Positions 10,769 to 22,194 of a DNA stretch of 64,000 nucleotides are shown here, in pieces; the stretch's first letter is position 1; each line of letters starts with the position of its first letter. The notes beneath the pieces were generated by a model. That model was given only the letters and a program-made list of their open reading frames with translations. It did no database searches and was not told the DNA's origin. The stretch is from Paralithodes platypus (taxonomy: Eukaryota; Arthropoda; Malacostraca; Decapoda; Lithodidae), in NCBI GenBank assembly GCA_032716605.1, contig CM064519.1:14633468-14697467 (forward strand). Direction: 5' to 3'. Position numbers and translations under genes: made by a program.

Positions 10769-13488
10769 GACTGAAGTTGTTCCTGACCAACATGTGATCT
10801 GGGTCCTAGGTTCAGCATGAACCTAACCATTTTATTTTGAGTGACCTGAAGTTTGTGCTGTGCTGATTTAGATGATGCAGAGTACCAGGATGACACAGAA
10901 TAGTCAAAATGACATTGAACAAGCGCTTGGCAGAGGGTCTTTTTGGTCGCCGCGGGCAAGCATCCCACCTGTCTATACAGGTATTTTATACGTGCTCTAC
11001 ACTTACTCAGGATAGATTCCAAAATTGTTTCACCTGACAAACTCGCGTCCAGTTTCAGTCCGAGATATTTAACTTGTGACACTGTTGTTATAGGAATATC
11101 ATTACAGTTGACCGAGAAGCCCACAATGTCTTTCAGTTTGCGTTTTGTTCCACATAAGATGGCTTCCGTCTTGCCCAGGTGAAGAGATAGTCTATTGTCC
11201 ACTAGCCATTCACTACATGATGCTAGTTCTTTGGAAAGTGAAGCGGCAATACTTATTGGGTCTTTTCCTGAAACCAGAAGCACGCTGTCGTCTGCATACA
11301 GTAATAATTTACATGAGACGCTCAGTTCCATGTCGTTCACATAACAGAGAAAGAGTAAGGGACCAAGGATGCTTCCCTGCGGGACCCCACAGTTAATTGG
11401 CATAGGATCAGATATATTATCATCAATTTTGACTCTTTGGGTTCTACCACTAAGATAAGATTTAAACCAGTTCACAGACCCTATGCCCATAGCTTGTAGT
11501 TTATTACATAGGATATCATGGTCTACTGTGTCAAACGCTTTTTGTAGATCAAGAAGAACCATACCGGTGTAGTTACCTTTAGACATTTCTTTACGAATGT
11601 GATCCGTTAAGTGGATGAGACAGGAGTCTGTCGAGTACATGCATCTGAAACCTGATTGAAACTTATATAATAGATCATTTTGTTTGAGGTAGTGTTCAAT
11701 TTGGGTGTATACCGCTCTTTCAAGGATTTTAGATACAATACATAATATGCTAACTGGTCTGTAGTTGCCAACTTCTAGTTTATTTCCTTTCTTGAATAGA
11801 GGGGTTACAATAGCTTCCTTCAGTTCAGCAGGTACTGTGTTGGTGTTAATTGACAAGTTGATGATGTGGGTTAGGGGGCCTGCTATACCAATGGCTCCAT
11901 CTCGTAGAAATTTGGCAGGAATTTTGTCTGGTCCTGTGCTCTTATGTACATTTAGGTTAGACAGCTCGTCAAAAGTGTATTTTGGTGTAACATTTTGCAA
12001 TCTAAATGTGTTCGGGTGTATGTCTTTATCTCTGTAGAAATTACGAAAGGTGGCCGTTGTTGTCGTGTATTTATTGAGAGGTTGAGGTAGGTTCTGTGCA
12101 AGTGTGTTTGCTATGGAAGTGAAGAAGGAGTTGAAGTAGGTTGAAATTTGTCGTTTATCGTGGCAAACCTGATCATTAATGGTGAGAGCAATATTAGTGT
12201 TAGACGAATCCCTTGTCTTGTTGCTGTAGCCTGTTGTTTTTAGGTGCCTCCATAGTTTCTTTGGGTTATTCTGATATTCCTCTGCCTTATTGTGAAAATA
12301 ATTATTTTTCGCTGATTTCATTTTCCTACTTGGTTTATTCCTGGCCCTGTTGAACTCATGTTTCAGACCTTGATCCTGTCTATGTTTCGCTAGCCTTTTT
12401 AACAGATTGTCTCTGTGTTCCAGATGGTGTAGTATGTCATTGTTGATCCATGGGTCTGACCTTGCTTTAATTCGTATGTCTTTCAGAGGAGCTATTTCGT
12501 CTAGGATGTTTGTGATGATGGTTCTGAAGCCAACCCATGCGTCATTAACGTTTGTACTTCCAAACACTGGAGACCAGTCTGTATTCCATAAAATATCCAG
12601 AAATGTTTCCTTATTGTAGTTTCTGAGTGACCTTGTTTTGATAATCTTGTGATTCTCTAGGGTAATTTTTGTGGTTTTCCGTGTGCAATATGTGACGAAG
12701 TGATCACTTATCCCAGTCTGTATAACCCCTGATTGGGATATTTTGTCCTCTCTGTTACAGTTTATGTGGTCTAATATTGTGGCAGTGTTCTCAGAGATAC
12801 GTGTGGGGGTTGTGATGAGTTGTTTGTGATTGTGCATTGTCAGTATATGCCTATATTCTCGTACAAGCCTATCATTTCGTTGTTTGTAACACAGGTTAAA
12901 ATCCCCTAGTATGATGGATTCATTCCGAGGGTCTAGCGATGACAAAGTTCGTTCAAATTTGGTCAAGAATTGTGTGTCGGCTGGTGGCCTATAGCATACC
13001 CCAATTGTGATGGGTCTTGTCCTCGGCAGGTGTAGGTCGATCCACAGGGCTTCGTGATTTTCTACATGGAGGTCGGTCCTAGTTGTGTGTGTGAGGTTGT
13101 TTTTTACATACAGACATACTCCTCCCCCATGCCTATTGCGATCATTCCTAACCATGTTGAAACCTTGAATGTTTATTTCACCATCGTTTATACTTGAATC
13201 CAGCCAGGTTTCTGTGATTGCAATTATTGAAGCTTTGGCCTTATTAGCTAACAAGTTTATTTCTGACAATTTATGGTACATTGATCTGGCGTTAATGTGG
13301 ATAAGATGGAGCCCTTTGTTGGTGAACACTCTGTATTCATCTTTGATTTTGAATGTGTCCTGGCTGGATTCTGAGTTACTATATCCTTCCCCTAGTTTTC
13401 CTTCCAGGTGCTGGTGAGATCGCCCGATTGGGTGGCACTGCAAGGGGGGCGGCTGATGGCGGGCGGGGGCATTGGCTTGGGGGTGCAA
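10769..13488 (-). CDS. LINE 1 ORF2: endonuclease and reverse transcriptase
   Basis: One uninterrupted frame of over 900 codons. The first third is an APE-type endonuclease: HINARSMYHKL near residue 62, ITETWL near 90, GDFN near 196, ISDHF near 255. The RT follows, with LLDLQKAFDTVDHDIL near 643, GVPQGSILGPL near 701 and YADDSVLL near 730. This layout is that of CR1/Jockey-group LINEs. The upstream end lacks a convincing ATG, so the element is probably 5'-truncated near 13490. Its C-terminal tail is at 4842-4508, beyond the Gypsy insertion, so the protein is split although each half stays open. The enzyme nicks DNA and copies its own RNA at the nick. Confidence 0.92.
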
Positions 13489-13490
13489 GC

Positions 13491-14105
13491 CCTTTTCTAT
13501 AGTACTGTAAAGTATAATAAAAACTTACCACAACACAGCCCCATTATGTTATCATAGTGGCTGATGTTGGTTTAGTGATGAGTGTCTCAGTAAGACTCAA
13601 CTAAGTCCCTCTGAAGCACTTTCACCTGGAAAATTCGCACCACACCAGCCCTAACTGTGCTACAATAAGGCAGTAACAGGAAATTACCGTAACTTGCACC
13701 ACTCAAGAGGCGGGCGAAGGGGTCGCTGTATCCCTACGCCAGAGAAAGGCCGACTTGTACCAATGGGCTGTGAGAGTAAGAAACTAGGGGCACACCATTA
13801 AGGCTCCACTGCCTTCACCACTCTCAGGAAAAAAGATAGATACAGTATAAGGATGAGGAAAAAGGTAAAGTCAGAACTGGCTATGGGAAGTAGAGGACAC
13901 CAACCCTCAATTTGACAGATCCAGCCCACCACATGAAAAATGTAAAACTTTCAAAACAAACAAATGAAAACCAGGATCATATACAACTGTTTAATGTAGT
14001 GTTATATATTCCAGTGTCTGTCATGCAAGGCCTTCACCCCCAACTGGTGACTGCCTGTGAGAAGATTAAGGAAAAGGAGAACTTCATGATGCAGTTTTTA
14101 ACACC
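13491..14105. other. No recognisable gene
   Basis: Intergenic or repeat-derived sequence. I see no domain, tandem repeat or clear terminal inverted repeat here. Confidence 0.4.
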
Positions 14106-14107
14106 GT

Positions 14108-14305
14108 GATCTCCCTTGATTGACAGGGCTAGGGCATGCCCTTGTTTCAGGGACTTAACCGGACATTTGCCACGAATCACTAGAGCTGAGTGTCCAAACT
14201 CTTGCTGTCTACTAATGGCACGGCGTAGGATCGAACTGCCGACCCTTCAATCAGCAGCCAGACACGCTATCGATCATGCCACGGCTCGAACAGGTAAGAC
14301 TTCGG
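14108..14305 (-). mobile_element. tRNA-derived SINE
   Basis: The minus strand reads like a tRNA head: GCCGTGGCATGATCGATAG contains a box A-like block and, about 40 bases on, GGCAGTTCGATCC matches a pol III B box. The segment between cannot fold as a clean tRNA, and non-tRNA sequence continues past it toward 14108, so a SINE is more likely than a tRNA gene. No target duplication was resolved. Confidence 0.6.
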
Positions 14306-14404
14306 CCCAAATTCTAAGACAAACCCCATACCAACACTGTCGGTGGTAATTACTACTGTACAGTACAGATTTTTATTATTTCTAGCCAGTCAATACAGGT
14401 CTCC

Positions 14405-15257
14405 TTCACTTCAATGAGGAAAAATTCCAATTAATACGGTACGGAGATAATAATGGTGTTAAAGAAATTACAAATTACTTAACAGAATCTAACCACATAA
14501 TAGAACGGAAAGACAGTGTGAAAGACCTTGGGGTATTAATGTCTGAAAATATGGGTTTCAAAGTACATAACCAGGTCAAAGTGGCGGCTGCGAAACGTCT
14601 AACGGGTTGGATTCTGCGTACTTTTAAAACACGCGGTGAATTGCCTATGATAACGCTCTTCAAATCTCTAGTGCTACCGCGGCTTGAATACTGTAGCGTA
14701 TTAACATCCCCATACAGAGCAGGTGAAATAAATGACGTAGAGAGTGTACAAAGAAATTTCACTTCGCATATTAGTTCGATAAAACATCTACACTATTGGG
14801 AGCGTTTAAGAGCACTGAATCTGTACTCACTGGAACGTAGAAGAGAACGTTACCTAATAATATACACATGGAAAATCGCAGAGGGTTTAGTACCAAACCT
14901 ACATACTCCGATAGTCATGAAATTCAGTGATAGGAGAGGCTGGGAATGCGAAATCCCCCAGATGAATAACAGGGGTGCTATGGGATCTCTGCGAGAGGGC
15001 TGGTTATCACACAGAGGCCCACGTCTCTTCAACAAACTCCCACGGCGAGTAAGAGACATGAGGGACATCTCGTTAGACAACTTCAAGAGAGCCCTAGATG
15101 TCGAACTGCAAAAAGTGCCAGACGAGCCCATCCTCGCAAGGGAGCGAGCTGTCGCTTCAAACAGTCTACTGCACCAAATCACCACCCATAACGAGGGCGT
15201 CGCGCTCCTTGGTGCCGCTAGAGGAGCGGCGAACACATCCAAAGGTATCCAAAGGTA
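14405..15257 (+). mobile_element. LINE 4 fragment, C-terminal part of ORF2
   Basis: From about 14410 an open frame, with no ATG of its own, continues through SVKDLGVLMSENMGFK and the long alpha-helical tail of CR1/Jockey-type RT proteins (KSLVLPRLEYCSVL, GPRLFNKLPRRVRDMRDISL) to about 15288. The catalytic RT core is absent, so this is a 5'-truncated copy. The 3' end carries a doubled AAAGGTATC at the junction with MITE K1. It is a family different from LINE 1, LINE 3 and LINE D. Confidence 0.8.
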
Positions 15258-15422
15258 TCTGATGCCCCAAATAACGATATCATTATAGGTTTTATAAGTG
15301 TTTGGGTTGGTCCCAGAATGCATCCCCATTTACCCCATTAATTTTAGGGTTCGCTATACAATTATACTATCTAAGATCGGGTTTTCAGGGACGTAACCCA
15401 ATCGTAAACCGAGGGAGACCTG
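15258..15422. mobile_element. MITE K, copy 1 (left end missing)
   Basis: Matches the copies at 47365 and 47839. The right end, ACCGAGGGAGACCTG, is followed by TA. Complete copies start CAGGTCT and are flanked by TA, so a Tc1/mariner/pogo-type parent is likely. The left TIR is lost in the junction with LINE 4. Confidence 0.7.
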
Positions 15423-15517
15423 TACCATCACTGCTGGTGATAATTACTGTACTACACTATGGCTTTTTATTTTTCCTAACCAGTAAATATATGCTAAAGT
15501 TGTAATTGCAACTAAAT

Positions 15518-15678
15518 TGTATTCAAGCTAACCTGACAGAAATTGGTAACACTGCCTTTCTATGCTTCCCATACTGCCTTACTAAACTGCTCGTGTGATG
15601 CCACCTTTATATAATATTGGCCATACAAATATATAGAAAGGCAGCATTACCAATTTCTGCCAGGTTAGCTTGAATACA
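15518..15678. mobile_element. Hairpin MITE with 45-bp arms
   Basis: GTATTCAAGCTAACCTG...CTTTCTAT at 15518-15562 pairs with its near-perfect complement at 15634-15678 (one or two mismatches), around a 71-bp loop. Size, symmetry and lack of coding suggest a foldback-type MITE. Confidence 0.75.
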
Positions 15679-15735
15679 CTTTAGAGTACCGGTATACAAG
15701 GGTGCCAAACGAATGCCGAGTCAATTATTTTTCTA

Positions 15736-16080
15736 TCTATATACTCAGGCCCATACCCCATATTTATTTATTTATATATTTATTAGTATTTATTTATTAT
15801 TATTTTTTTTTTAGCTGGGGGTGGCCGACTCGAGACAGAGCCCGAACAGGGACAACACAAGAAAAACAAAACACAAATTCACACACATCTAGGTTGCCCA
15901 GGAAAAGACCCAGAGACCAGGGATCACTAAGGGCACTCCAGCACTCCCCTGGCCCCCAACCTCCCGGAGAATTTCCGGTCTCATCAGGAAGACCTGCAGC
16001 AGAGCACACCACAGTGCCCGTCCACTACGCATCCAGGCGTACCCTTCATATATACCAGCTTCCTGGGCCGGTATTATTGC
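15736..16080 (+). repeat. Interspersed repeat H, longest copy
   Basis: Begins CTCAGGCCCATACCCC, continues GGGGTGGCCGACTCGAGACA and GCCCGAACAGGGACAACACAA, then a GC-rich tail with CTCCAGCACTCCCC. Shorter pieces recur at 20160, 32705, 34193, 39278, 44441 and 49243. Several lie beside (TATC)n or (TATT)n tracts. The class is unknown; a SINE is the best guess. Confidence 0.6.
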
Positions 16081-16082
16081 AT

Positions 16083-17553
16083 ATGTATTTACCTAATTGT
16101 AGTTTACAGGAGTTGAGCTAAGCTCGTGTTGTCCCGTCTCTCAGTCTACTTTTTATCCAATTTTTTCTTGAAAATATGGATGTTCCTTGCCCCTACCACC
16201 TCCTCCTCCAGCCCATTCCATTTGTCAATACATCTATAGGGGAAGCTAAACTTCCTGATACCGTTCTTGCAGGTAGGTCTTTTTACTTTGTAGCTGTGGC
16301 CTCTAGTTATTCCTGTATCCATAATTAATATATCCTCCCTATCCAGCCTCTCCAGCCCCCGGGTACATTTGTACATCATTATCATGTCTCCCCTCTCTCT
16401 CCTCTCTTTTAGACTCGGTAGATTTAATTTGTCTAGCCTCCCTTCATATGGCAGTTCTCTGAGACTTGGAACCAATCTAGTGACTGCTCTCTGGATTCTT
16501 TCTAACTTGTGAATATGCTTCTTTAGATGCGGGGACCACACCACTGCTGCATACTCCAATCTTGGTCTAATCATACTCTTCATAATTTTCGCTACCATGG
16601 TCTCATCCAAGTAGTTCAGAGCAACTTTCATATTCCCGGCCATTGCATACATTCCGCTAAAGAGCTTGTTAATATGTTTCTCTGGCGACAAATTATCTTG
16701 TATAATCAACCCTAAATCTTTTTCTTTTTCGGCCATGCTAATTATATTATCTCCCATCCTGTACTCCCAATTTGGTCTATTCACATTTCTTCCCATATTT
16801 AACACATGGCATTTACTTATATTAAATTTCATTTTCCACTTGGTGCTCCATTCGTATATTTTATCTAAATCCCCTTGCAGCTCCTCACAACTACTTTTAT
16901 TTGTTATTTGTCTCATAATTTTTATGTCATCTGCAAACATTGACATGTAAGAGTTTATGCCTATCGGCAGGTCATTCACGTACATAAGGAACATGAGAGG
17001 TGCCAACACAGATCCCTGCGGCACACCACTCTCAACTTTCCGCCACGATGAGTAAGTTCCTCTAATGTTGGTCCTCATTTCCCTATCTGTTAAATAGCTC
17101 TCCATCCATTTCAGCAAACTCCCCCTGACACATCCTAGCGTCTCAAGCTTAGATAACAATCTCTTATGTGGTACCTTATCGAATGCTTTGGAAAGGTCTA
17201 AGTAGACGCAGTCCACCCATCCGCCTCTTTCTTGGAGTACATCTATCACCCTACTGTAATAACATAGCAAACTGGTAACACAAGATGTCCCTTCTCTGAA
17301 TCCAAATTGCTTTGGGGTTATTATCTTCTTTCTCTCCAACATTTCATCCATCTCTTCCTAATTAGCTTTTCACAAATCTTGCATACAATACTAGTAAGTG
17401 AAACTGGTCTATAGTTTAGAGGGTCCTCAGGGTTTCCATTCTTGTATATCGGAATGATATTAGCTCTTTTCCATTCAACAGGAACCTGTCCTTTATCTAA
17501 GGAAGCTTGAATTATGTCCCTCACTGGCTCCACTAATTGCTCTGCACACTCCT
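16083..17553 (-). mobile_element. LINE 3 fragment with near-complete RT
   Basis: Two frames (17533-17321 and 17351-16146) cover the RT from PVEWKRANIIPIYKNG and NYRPVSLTSIVCKI to YLDLSKAFDKVPH, GVPQGSVLAPLMF and MFADDIKIM, then the C-terminal tail ending CIDKWNGLEEEVVGARN. A one-base shift separates the two near 17340. The endonuclease is missing. The 3' end reads CAACTCCTGTAAACTACAAT then TAGGTAAATACAT. The upstream edge coincides with MITE A1, inserted at TTAA 17554-17557; whether LINE sequence continues beyond A1 is unclear. Confidence 0.85.
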
Positions 17554-17557
17554 TTAA

Positions 17558-17668
17558 CCCGGGAGCTGCGGGGAGACTCTTAAGAGTTCCCCCGGCGCAC
17601 TGCGGGGAGACTCTTAAGAGTCAGAGAAAATAAAAATCAACTTTTGAAATCGAAAAAAAAAAAAAAAT

Positions 17669-17700
<32 letters not shown>

Positions 17701-18181
17701 GGCCCCTGGGCCATGCAAAATCTCAGTCCTCTACCTCCCCTCCTTCCCCACTTTCCTCCTCTCCTTCAGTTATCACCTATTTTCCCTGTTATTCCCTTAT
17801 TCTGAGGTATATTTTCGTGCTAACATTAGAAATCCGATTGGAGGGTGTGGTCATCACTGATAGCAAGCGAGTGCAAGAGAGAGAGAGAGAGTATCGATCG
17901 ACTGTGTCTCAGTGGCCTGGGGGAAATTGGCGGGAAAGCAGATTGCCTCACCCATACATTATACAACTCGCGGGCTATATCTCCGATTTTGACCATCCAA
18001 ACGCTGTTTTCACTCGTTTTATTGTTGTTTCAGGTTAATACCTTTATAATCAACCCATAATAGGCGCATATGGATAAGTATTAATGCTATTAATGGCACA
18101 ATGAATATTTTAGTGGCGGAAACACCTCAAATACGTCAGCACAGGGGGACGTTTCCAATTACCCCATGCGCACTTCAGAGG
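17558..18181 (+). mobile_element. MITE A, copy A1 (TTAA-flanked)
   Basis: 624 bp bounded by TTAA at 17554-17557 and 18182-18185. It begins CCCGGGAGCTGCGGGGAGAC, with two GACTCTTAAGAGT palindromes in its first 75 bp, followed by A/T runs, a conserved block around CCATGCAAAATC and a GAGAGA tract. It ends GCGCACTTCAGAGG. TTAA duplication and CCC-type ends are the signature of piggyBac-mobilised elements. No transposase is encoded. Confidence 0.85.
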
Positions 18182-18346
18182 TTAAAGGATGTAAGGATGA
18201 TACTATTGTTTATAGTTCAAATTATATCTTTGTAAGTGATAAAATGGCCAAAACAATTATATTTTATGGTAATTTCTTGTATTCCTTCTCATTATTCATT
18301 CAAGTATTCTAAATAAATTGCTCCAGTTTGACACCCTGGCAGTATA

Positions 18347-18730
18347 CAGGGTGATTCTTTAAAGCATGTCATAAACCAGAGAGTGATATCCTGAGACAAT
18401 CCATGGTAAAAAGTGTCTATAACAAAATGTCTACTTCGGATTAGTTTCATAGTAACACCATATTAATGTATGAGAAAGGTTGGAGTCATACATCCATAGA
18501 TTTATGTATGGTAGTTCAATTATTATTCACATTATTTATTTATGTTAGTTTTTACATACAGTAATTAACGTATGTAACACAGATGTAAAACTAACATGAA
18601 TTAATAATGTTAATAATAATTCAATTACCATACATAAATCTATGGATCTTATAGACACTTTTTGCCTTGTACAGTAATTGTCTAAGGATATCACTCTCTG
18701 ATTTACGACATGCTATATAGAATCACCCTG
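18347..18730. mobile_element. mariner-like hairpin MITE
   Basis: 384 bp with TIRs CAGGGTGATTCT/AGAATCACCCTG and TA on both sides (18345-18346, 18731-18732). A second inner inverted repeat, CCATAGATTTATGTATGGTA against its complement, makes almost the whole unit self-complementary. Tc1/mariner-type targeting; no open frame. Confidence 0.85.
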
Positions 18731-18864
18731 TATATTGTAATAATGTTCTAATACAGTACTTCTCATTATAATTATAACTAAATTGAGTTACCAATGTGGT
18801 CACCAACTGAGACAACCAGTTAACTGACTTCTGCCCTGTATTGTAACACAATAGTAGCTTCATT

Positions 18865-19567
18865 AAGGGGAAGGATGGTTTTTCTGGACCCCCTTCTTCC
18901 TCATGTTTAGCTTTATTAGTCCCCCGTGGTACTACTCTCCTTGGCGCGGTTGGGGGGGCTTTGGGGCCGGCGACTGAGGCTTGATGGGGGAGGGCTTGGG
19001 TTATTTCCCTCCCTCTCGCCTCGAGCTTTCGTCATCAGCTTGACTAATTTTTAGTAGTTTTTCTTTCCTCATTCTATGTTTTTCCCCTTCTATTCTTATG
19101 CTGTCCTCGGGCAGCCTATATCTCATATCTCCTTGGCCTGGCTAGGTAGTTGACTCATGACCCGTTTTGTCTCTTCAGTTGCTGATGTGGCCGAACTGAC
19201 TTGATTCCCTTCGATAATGCATTTTTTTGTTTTCGCTGTGATTTATGTTCTGCCTTAGTCCTGATCTTTCATTCTTCGCCCTTGATCACTTCTTGGTTGG
19301 TGTTGCGGTGTAGCAGTTCGTGCCTCATCCTTCGGCCCTGCCCTATAAGAGCTCTGATGTGGAGCTCATGTGGTCCGGCTGAACTGGTGAAATGGCGAGC
19401 AATGTCTGCGTGTCTTCACCTTCCTCGATTTGTTCCCCTCCTGCCCTTCCCTATCTATCTTGACTCGTTTAGTTACCGTATATATCTTGATTGAATCCTT
19501 CGGGCCAGCCCTATGAGAGTTCTTTTATGGAGCTCAGTGGTCTGGTTAAAAAAAAAAAAAAAAAAAA
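18865..19567 (+). mobile_element. Retroposon M, copy 1, with poly(A) tail
   Basis: About 680 bp ending in TGGTCTGGTTA and a run of about 20 A. The inverted partner is at 33660-33085. Both contain AGGCTTGATGGGGGAG (or its equivalent), GCTCATGTGGTC and GGGCCAGCCCTATGAGAG in order. Two internal TATAGGG/AGAGCTC-type blocks repeat. Non-coding, SINE-like or an unrecognised LINE tail. Confidence 0.7.
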
Positions 19568-19569
19568 GT

Positions 19570-20150
19570 TTTGAGATTATAAGATGTTCAGTCCATTTGG
19601 TAATTTTAAGTCCCCTTGTGCCATTCAGGTGTCTATTTTGCCGGGCGAGCGATAATGAGGCTGTAATTTAGGAGGAACCGGCTTTTCTACCAAAAAATGT
19701 ACAAAATAATTTTTAAAGCTTTATGGAGGTCTTGGGTGGAAACCAAAGAATATAATATATAAATATACCCAAGAGTGAGAGGGGTGGAAATGAGTTACCT
19801 GAGAAGTGCGTGCAGAGTTACATGGAGGGAATATACCATGTATATTAAATATACTATTGGGGTAGTGCCTAGTGAGTAAACAGCTCAATAGGCATCTTTT
19901 GAGAGAGCAAAAAGGGTCCTAGATAATGAGATGAGACAGCGAGGGATTGGCGATGCAGTTTATAGACGTCAGATTTGCAACGGTCCATGAGGGGACAACT
20001 AGGCATCCTGGGTCTATGAAGGTTAGACCATAAATGAGCCAGTTGCAACACTCAAACTGTTTCGTTGTCTCACTCACCATCTGGAATAAGACCTCCTGAC
20101 TTTACCGTGTTGAGCGGTTGAATCTACGGGCTGTTTGTAATAGAGCTAAA
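19570..20150. other. Low-information stretch with an old RTE1 remnant
   Basis: No gene. At 19767-19840 the segment AAGAGTGAGAGGGGTGGAAA onward is a decayed match to the RTE1 coding sequence near 28335-28390. The rest was not recognised. Confidence 0.5.
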
Positions 20151-20159
20151 ACTATATGT

Positions 20160-20400
20160 ATACAGTATATTCAGGCACATACCCCATAGCTGGGGTGGCC
20201 GACTTGAGCCAAGCCCGAACAGAAACAACATTTAAAGTTCTGGTGTCAGATACTGAATGTATAAACTCACTTGGCTGAAATCACTCAACCACATGGGGTA
20301 CCTCTTTTGACACAGTGGTGGAGTGCCAGTTTAGTAACTGGTTAGTCCAGAGTTCTATCCCTTGGGATTTTTATGAGAAGACCGGTTGATTATCCAACCC
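20160..20400 (+). repeat. Repeat H fragment, then a tRNA-like SINE piece
   Basis: 20160-20240 is repeat H (TTCAGGCACATACCCCATAG, GGGTGGCCGACTTGAG). 20310-20390 reads like a degenerate tRNA head with GGTGGAGTGCCAGTTTAG and a B-box-like GAGTTCTATCC. Both are partial. Confidence 0.5.
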
Positions 20401-20942
20401 AGTTTGGTTACTAAAAGTTACAGTGAGTTATCAAGAGTCCTAAAATAAACCCCCTTACATGTTAGCGTATGTTCAGAGGTGTTGGAAGATAGAAAATAAA
20501 AGCCTTCACAGGTTCTTTTACTGTATCTCAGACAGTTCATATGACATTACCTGCCTAGAGAAGATGTAGTGCCCCTGGTACCCATCTTGAGAAAGGGTGT
20601 GTGAGAGAGAATTAATGTATGACAGTCAAAGAGAGAGAGAGAGTGATGGAGAAAGGTTGACATTGAGAGAAAGAAAACGAATAACTAACTACTGTAACTA
20701 TTTAACCCGTTCAATACCGGTGACATCCTGTATATTATATTCGGGCAAGTATTAGTCGGTTTTATTCATCTTAGGAAGGATGTTGACCCATAACTGAGAT
20801 AACAGACTATCTCAATTAATCCTTTTAGCTACCATATATCCTTTCTAAGCAGCATGAAATCGTCTAAATGCAGCTGATGTAAAAACAAATAGACGTCACT
20901 GGTACTGTAAGCACTAATAATAACCGCACAAACCCTCCGCAG

Positions 20943-21083
20943 GATGAGGTGGGAGACAGCGTGCGTGACTATGCTTGTCTGGAATAGTCATCTTGGACCC
21001 ATCACAGGGAACCAAGATCTTGTTGGAGGAAGCTGTGGTCGTGTGGAAGTCTCTACGCCCACGGTTCGCAACATTGGCACCAG
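20943..21083 (+). other. Candidate exon of an unknown gene (copy 1)
   Basis: Bounded by CCTCCGCAG and CAG-GTAAGT, good acceptor and donor sites. The 141 bp are open in the frame starting ATGAGGTGGGAGACAGCG (motifs WNSHLGPITGNQ, GGSCGRVEVSTPTVRN) and also in the frame with LDPSQGTKILLEEAVVVW. The copy at 23533 differs by one base, silent in the first frame but Leu to Pro in the second. I do not recognise the family. It could be chance within a repeat. Confidence 0.3.
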
Positions 21084-21478
21084 GTAAGTTCAGAGTAATC
21101 CAGTGTCATATTTACTTTAACCCCTTCATTATGTTCGCATCATACCGGTACTGTTTTAGATATAGACTTTCCTGAGAAATGTCCTGACACATGTAAATAA
21201 TATACCCTTAATCTGTCACTCACTCTCTCCCTCTCCCATTACCCAAAGCTTCCCTAGACACTTTCATTCATTAAACAACTTTATTCAGCTGAAGAAGGAG
21301 CTGTAGAAATCAGAGATGTTTGAGATAGGGATTTACCCCTTTGTTTACATGAAATGCATGCTAAGGTTCATGAAGCCACCTAATATAGGCATTTTATAAT
21401 AAAAATAAAATTTTTCATCAGGTAAATCTATATACAGTACAGTCAGCGTTGCTATAACGCACTTTTCCATAAAGCGGT

Positions 21479-22194
21479 GAAGAGACAATGAACGGAGGAA
21501 GGAAAAACACAGATAAAACAAAAGGGTCCATGTGCCTAAAGGCATCCTCCATTCATAAAATTTTTGTAACAACTGGATTTAAACATTTGTAGATTGTAAG
21601 TTTGTGGAAAGCAATTCGAGGGAAGTGAATTCCAAAGAGTAGTAGCTCTGGGGATAAATGAATTCTGATAAGCAAAAGTTCTGCATTGTGGAGGAGAAAG
21701 TGTAAATTCATGGGCGCTCTCAGCTGCCCTAGTTCTACGGGGAAAGATGTGGAGAGGCGGCACAATTGAAGCAAGTTCCTCGGAACAATTGCTGTGAAAA
21801 TATCTGTAGAATAATGCAAGGGATGCAACGTTTCTTCGTATGGATAATGTAGGAAGGTCCTGTGTGATTGCAGGGTTATTTATTAATCTAATAGCTTTAT
21901 TTTGAATTTTGTCCAACTGCCTCAATGCAACCACTCCACTTCCACTCCACAGAGGTGAACAGTAATCCACCTGAGAACGCACATGACTTTTATATATTAC
22001 GGCCAACTGCTCGTCAGTAAAGAATTCCCGAACTCTTTACAGGAGTCTCAGTTTTTTAGAGGCATTCTTAGCAATGCTTCTAACATAATGTGTCCAGCTC
22101 AAGTTAGTAGTTAATGTTACACCGAGAATGTCAATACTAGGGGAAGTGGGAATATTTACATCATTAAAAAATATATGGGAGTCAGTGAGATTCT
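21479..22194 (-). mobile_element. LINE D, copy 2
   Basis: C-terminal ORF2 sequence (frame 22006-21536: DEQLAVIYKSHVRSQVDYC upstream, then CSPLWSGSGVVALRQLDKIQ, ending NFMNGGCL). It lacks the poly(A) found in the other copies and is fused directly to a Tigger TIR at 21478, so its end was removed by a deletion. At 22194 it is interrupted by RTE1 after the target bases GTGAGATTCT. Confidence 0.85.

Noticed and set aside
14108..14305. Functional tRNA gene
   Set aside because: B box is good but the stems do not pair and unrelated sequence follows; SINE is more likely. The same applies to 40360-40425 and 46790-46915.
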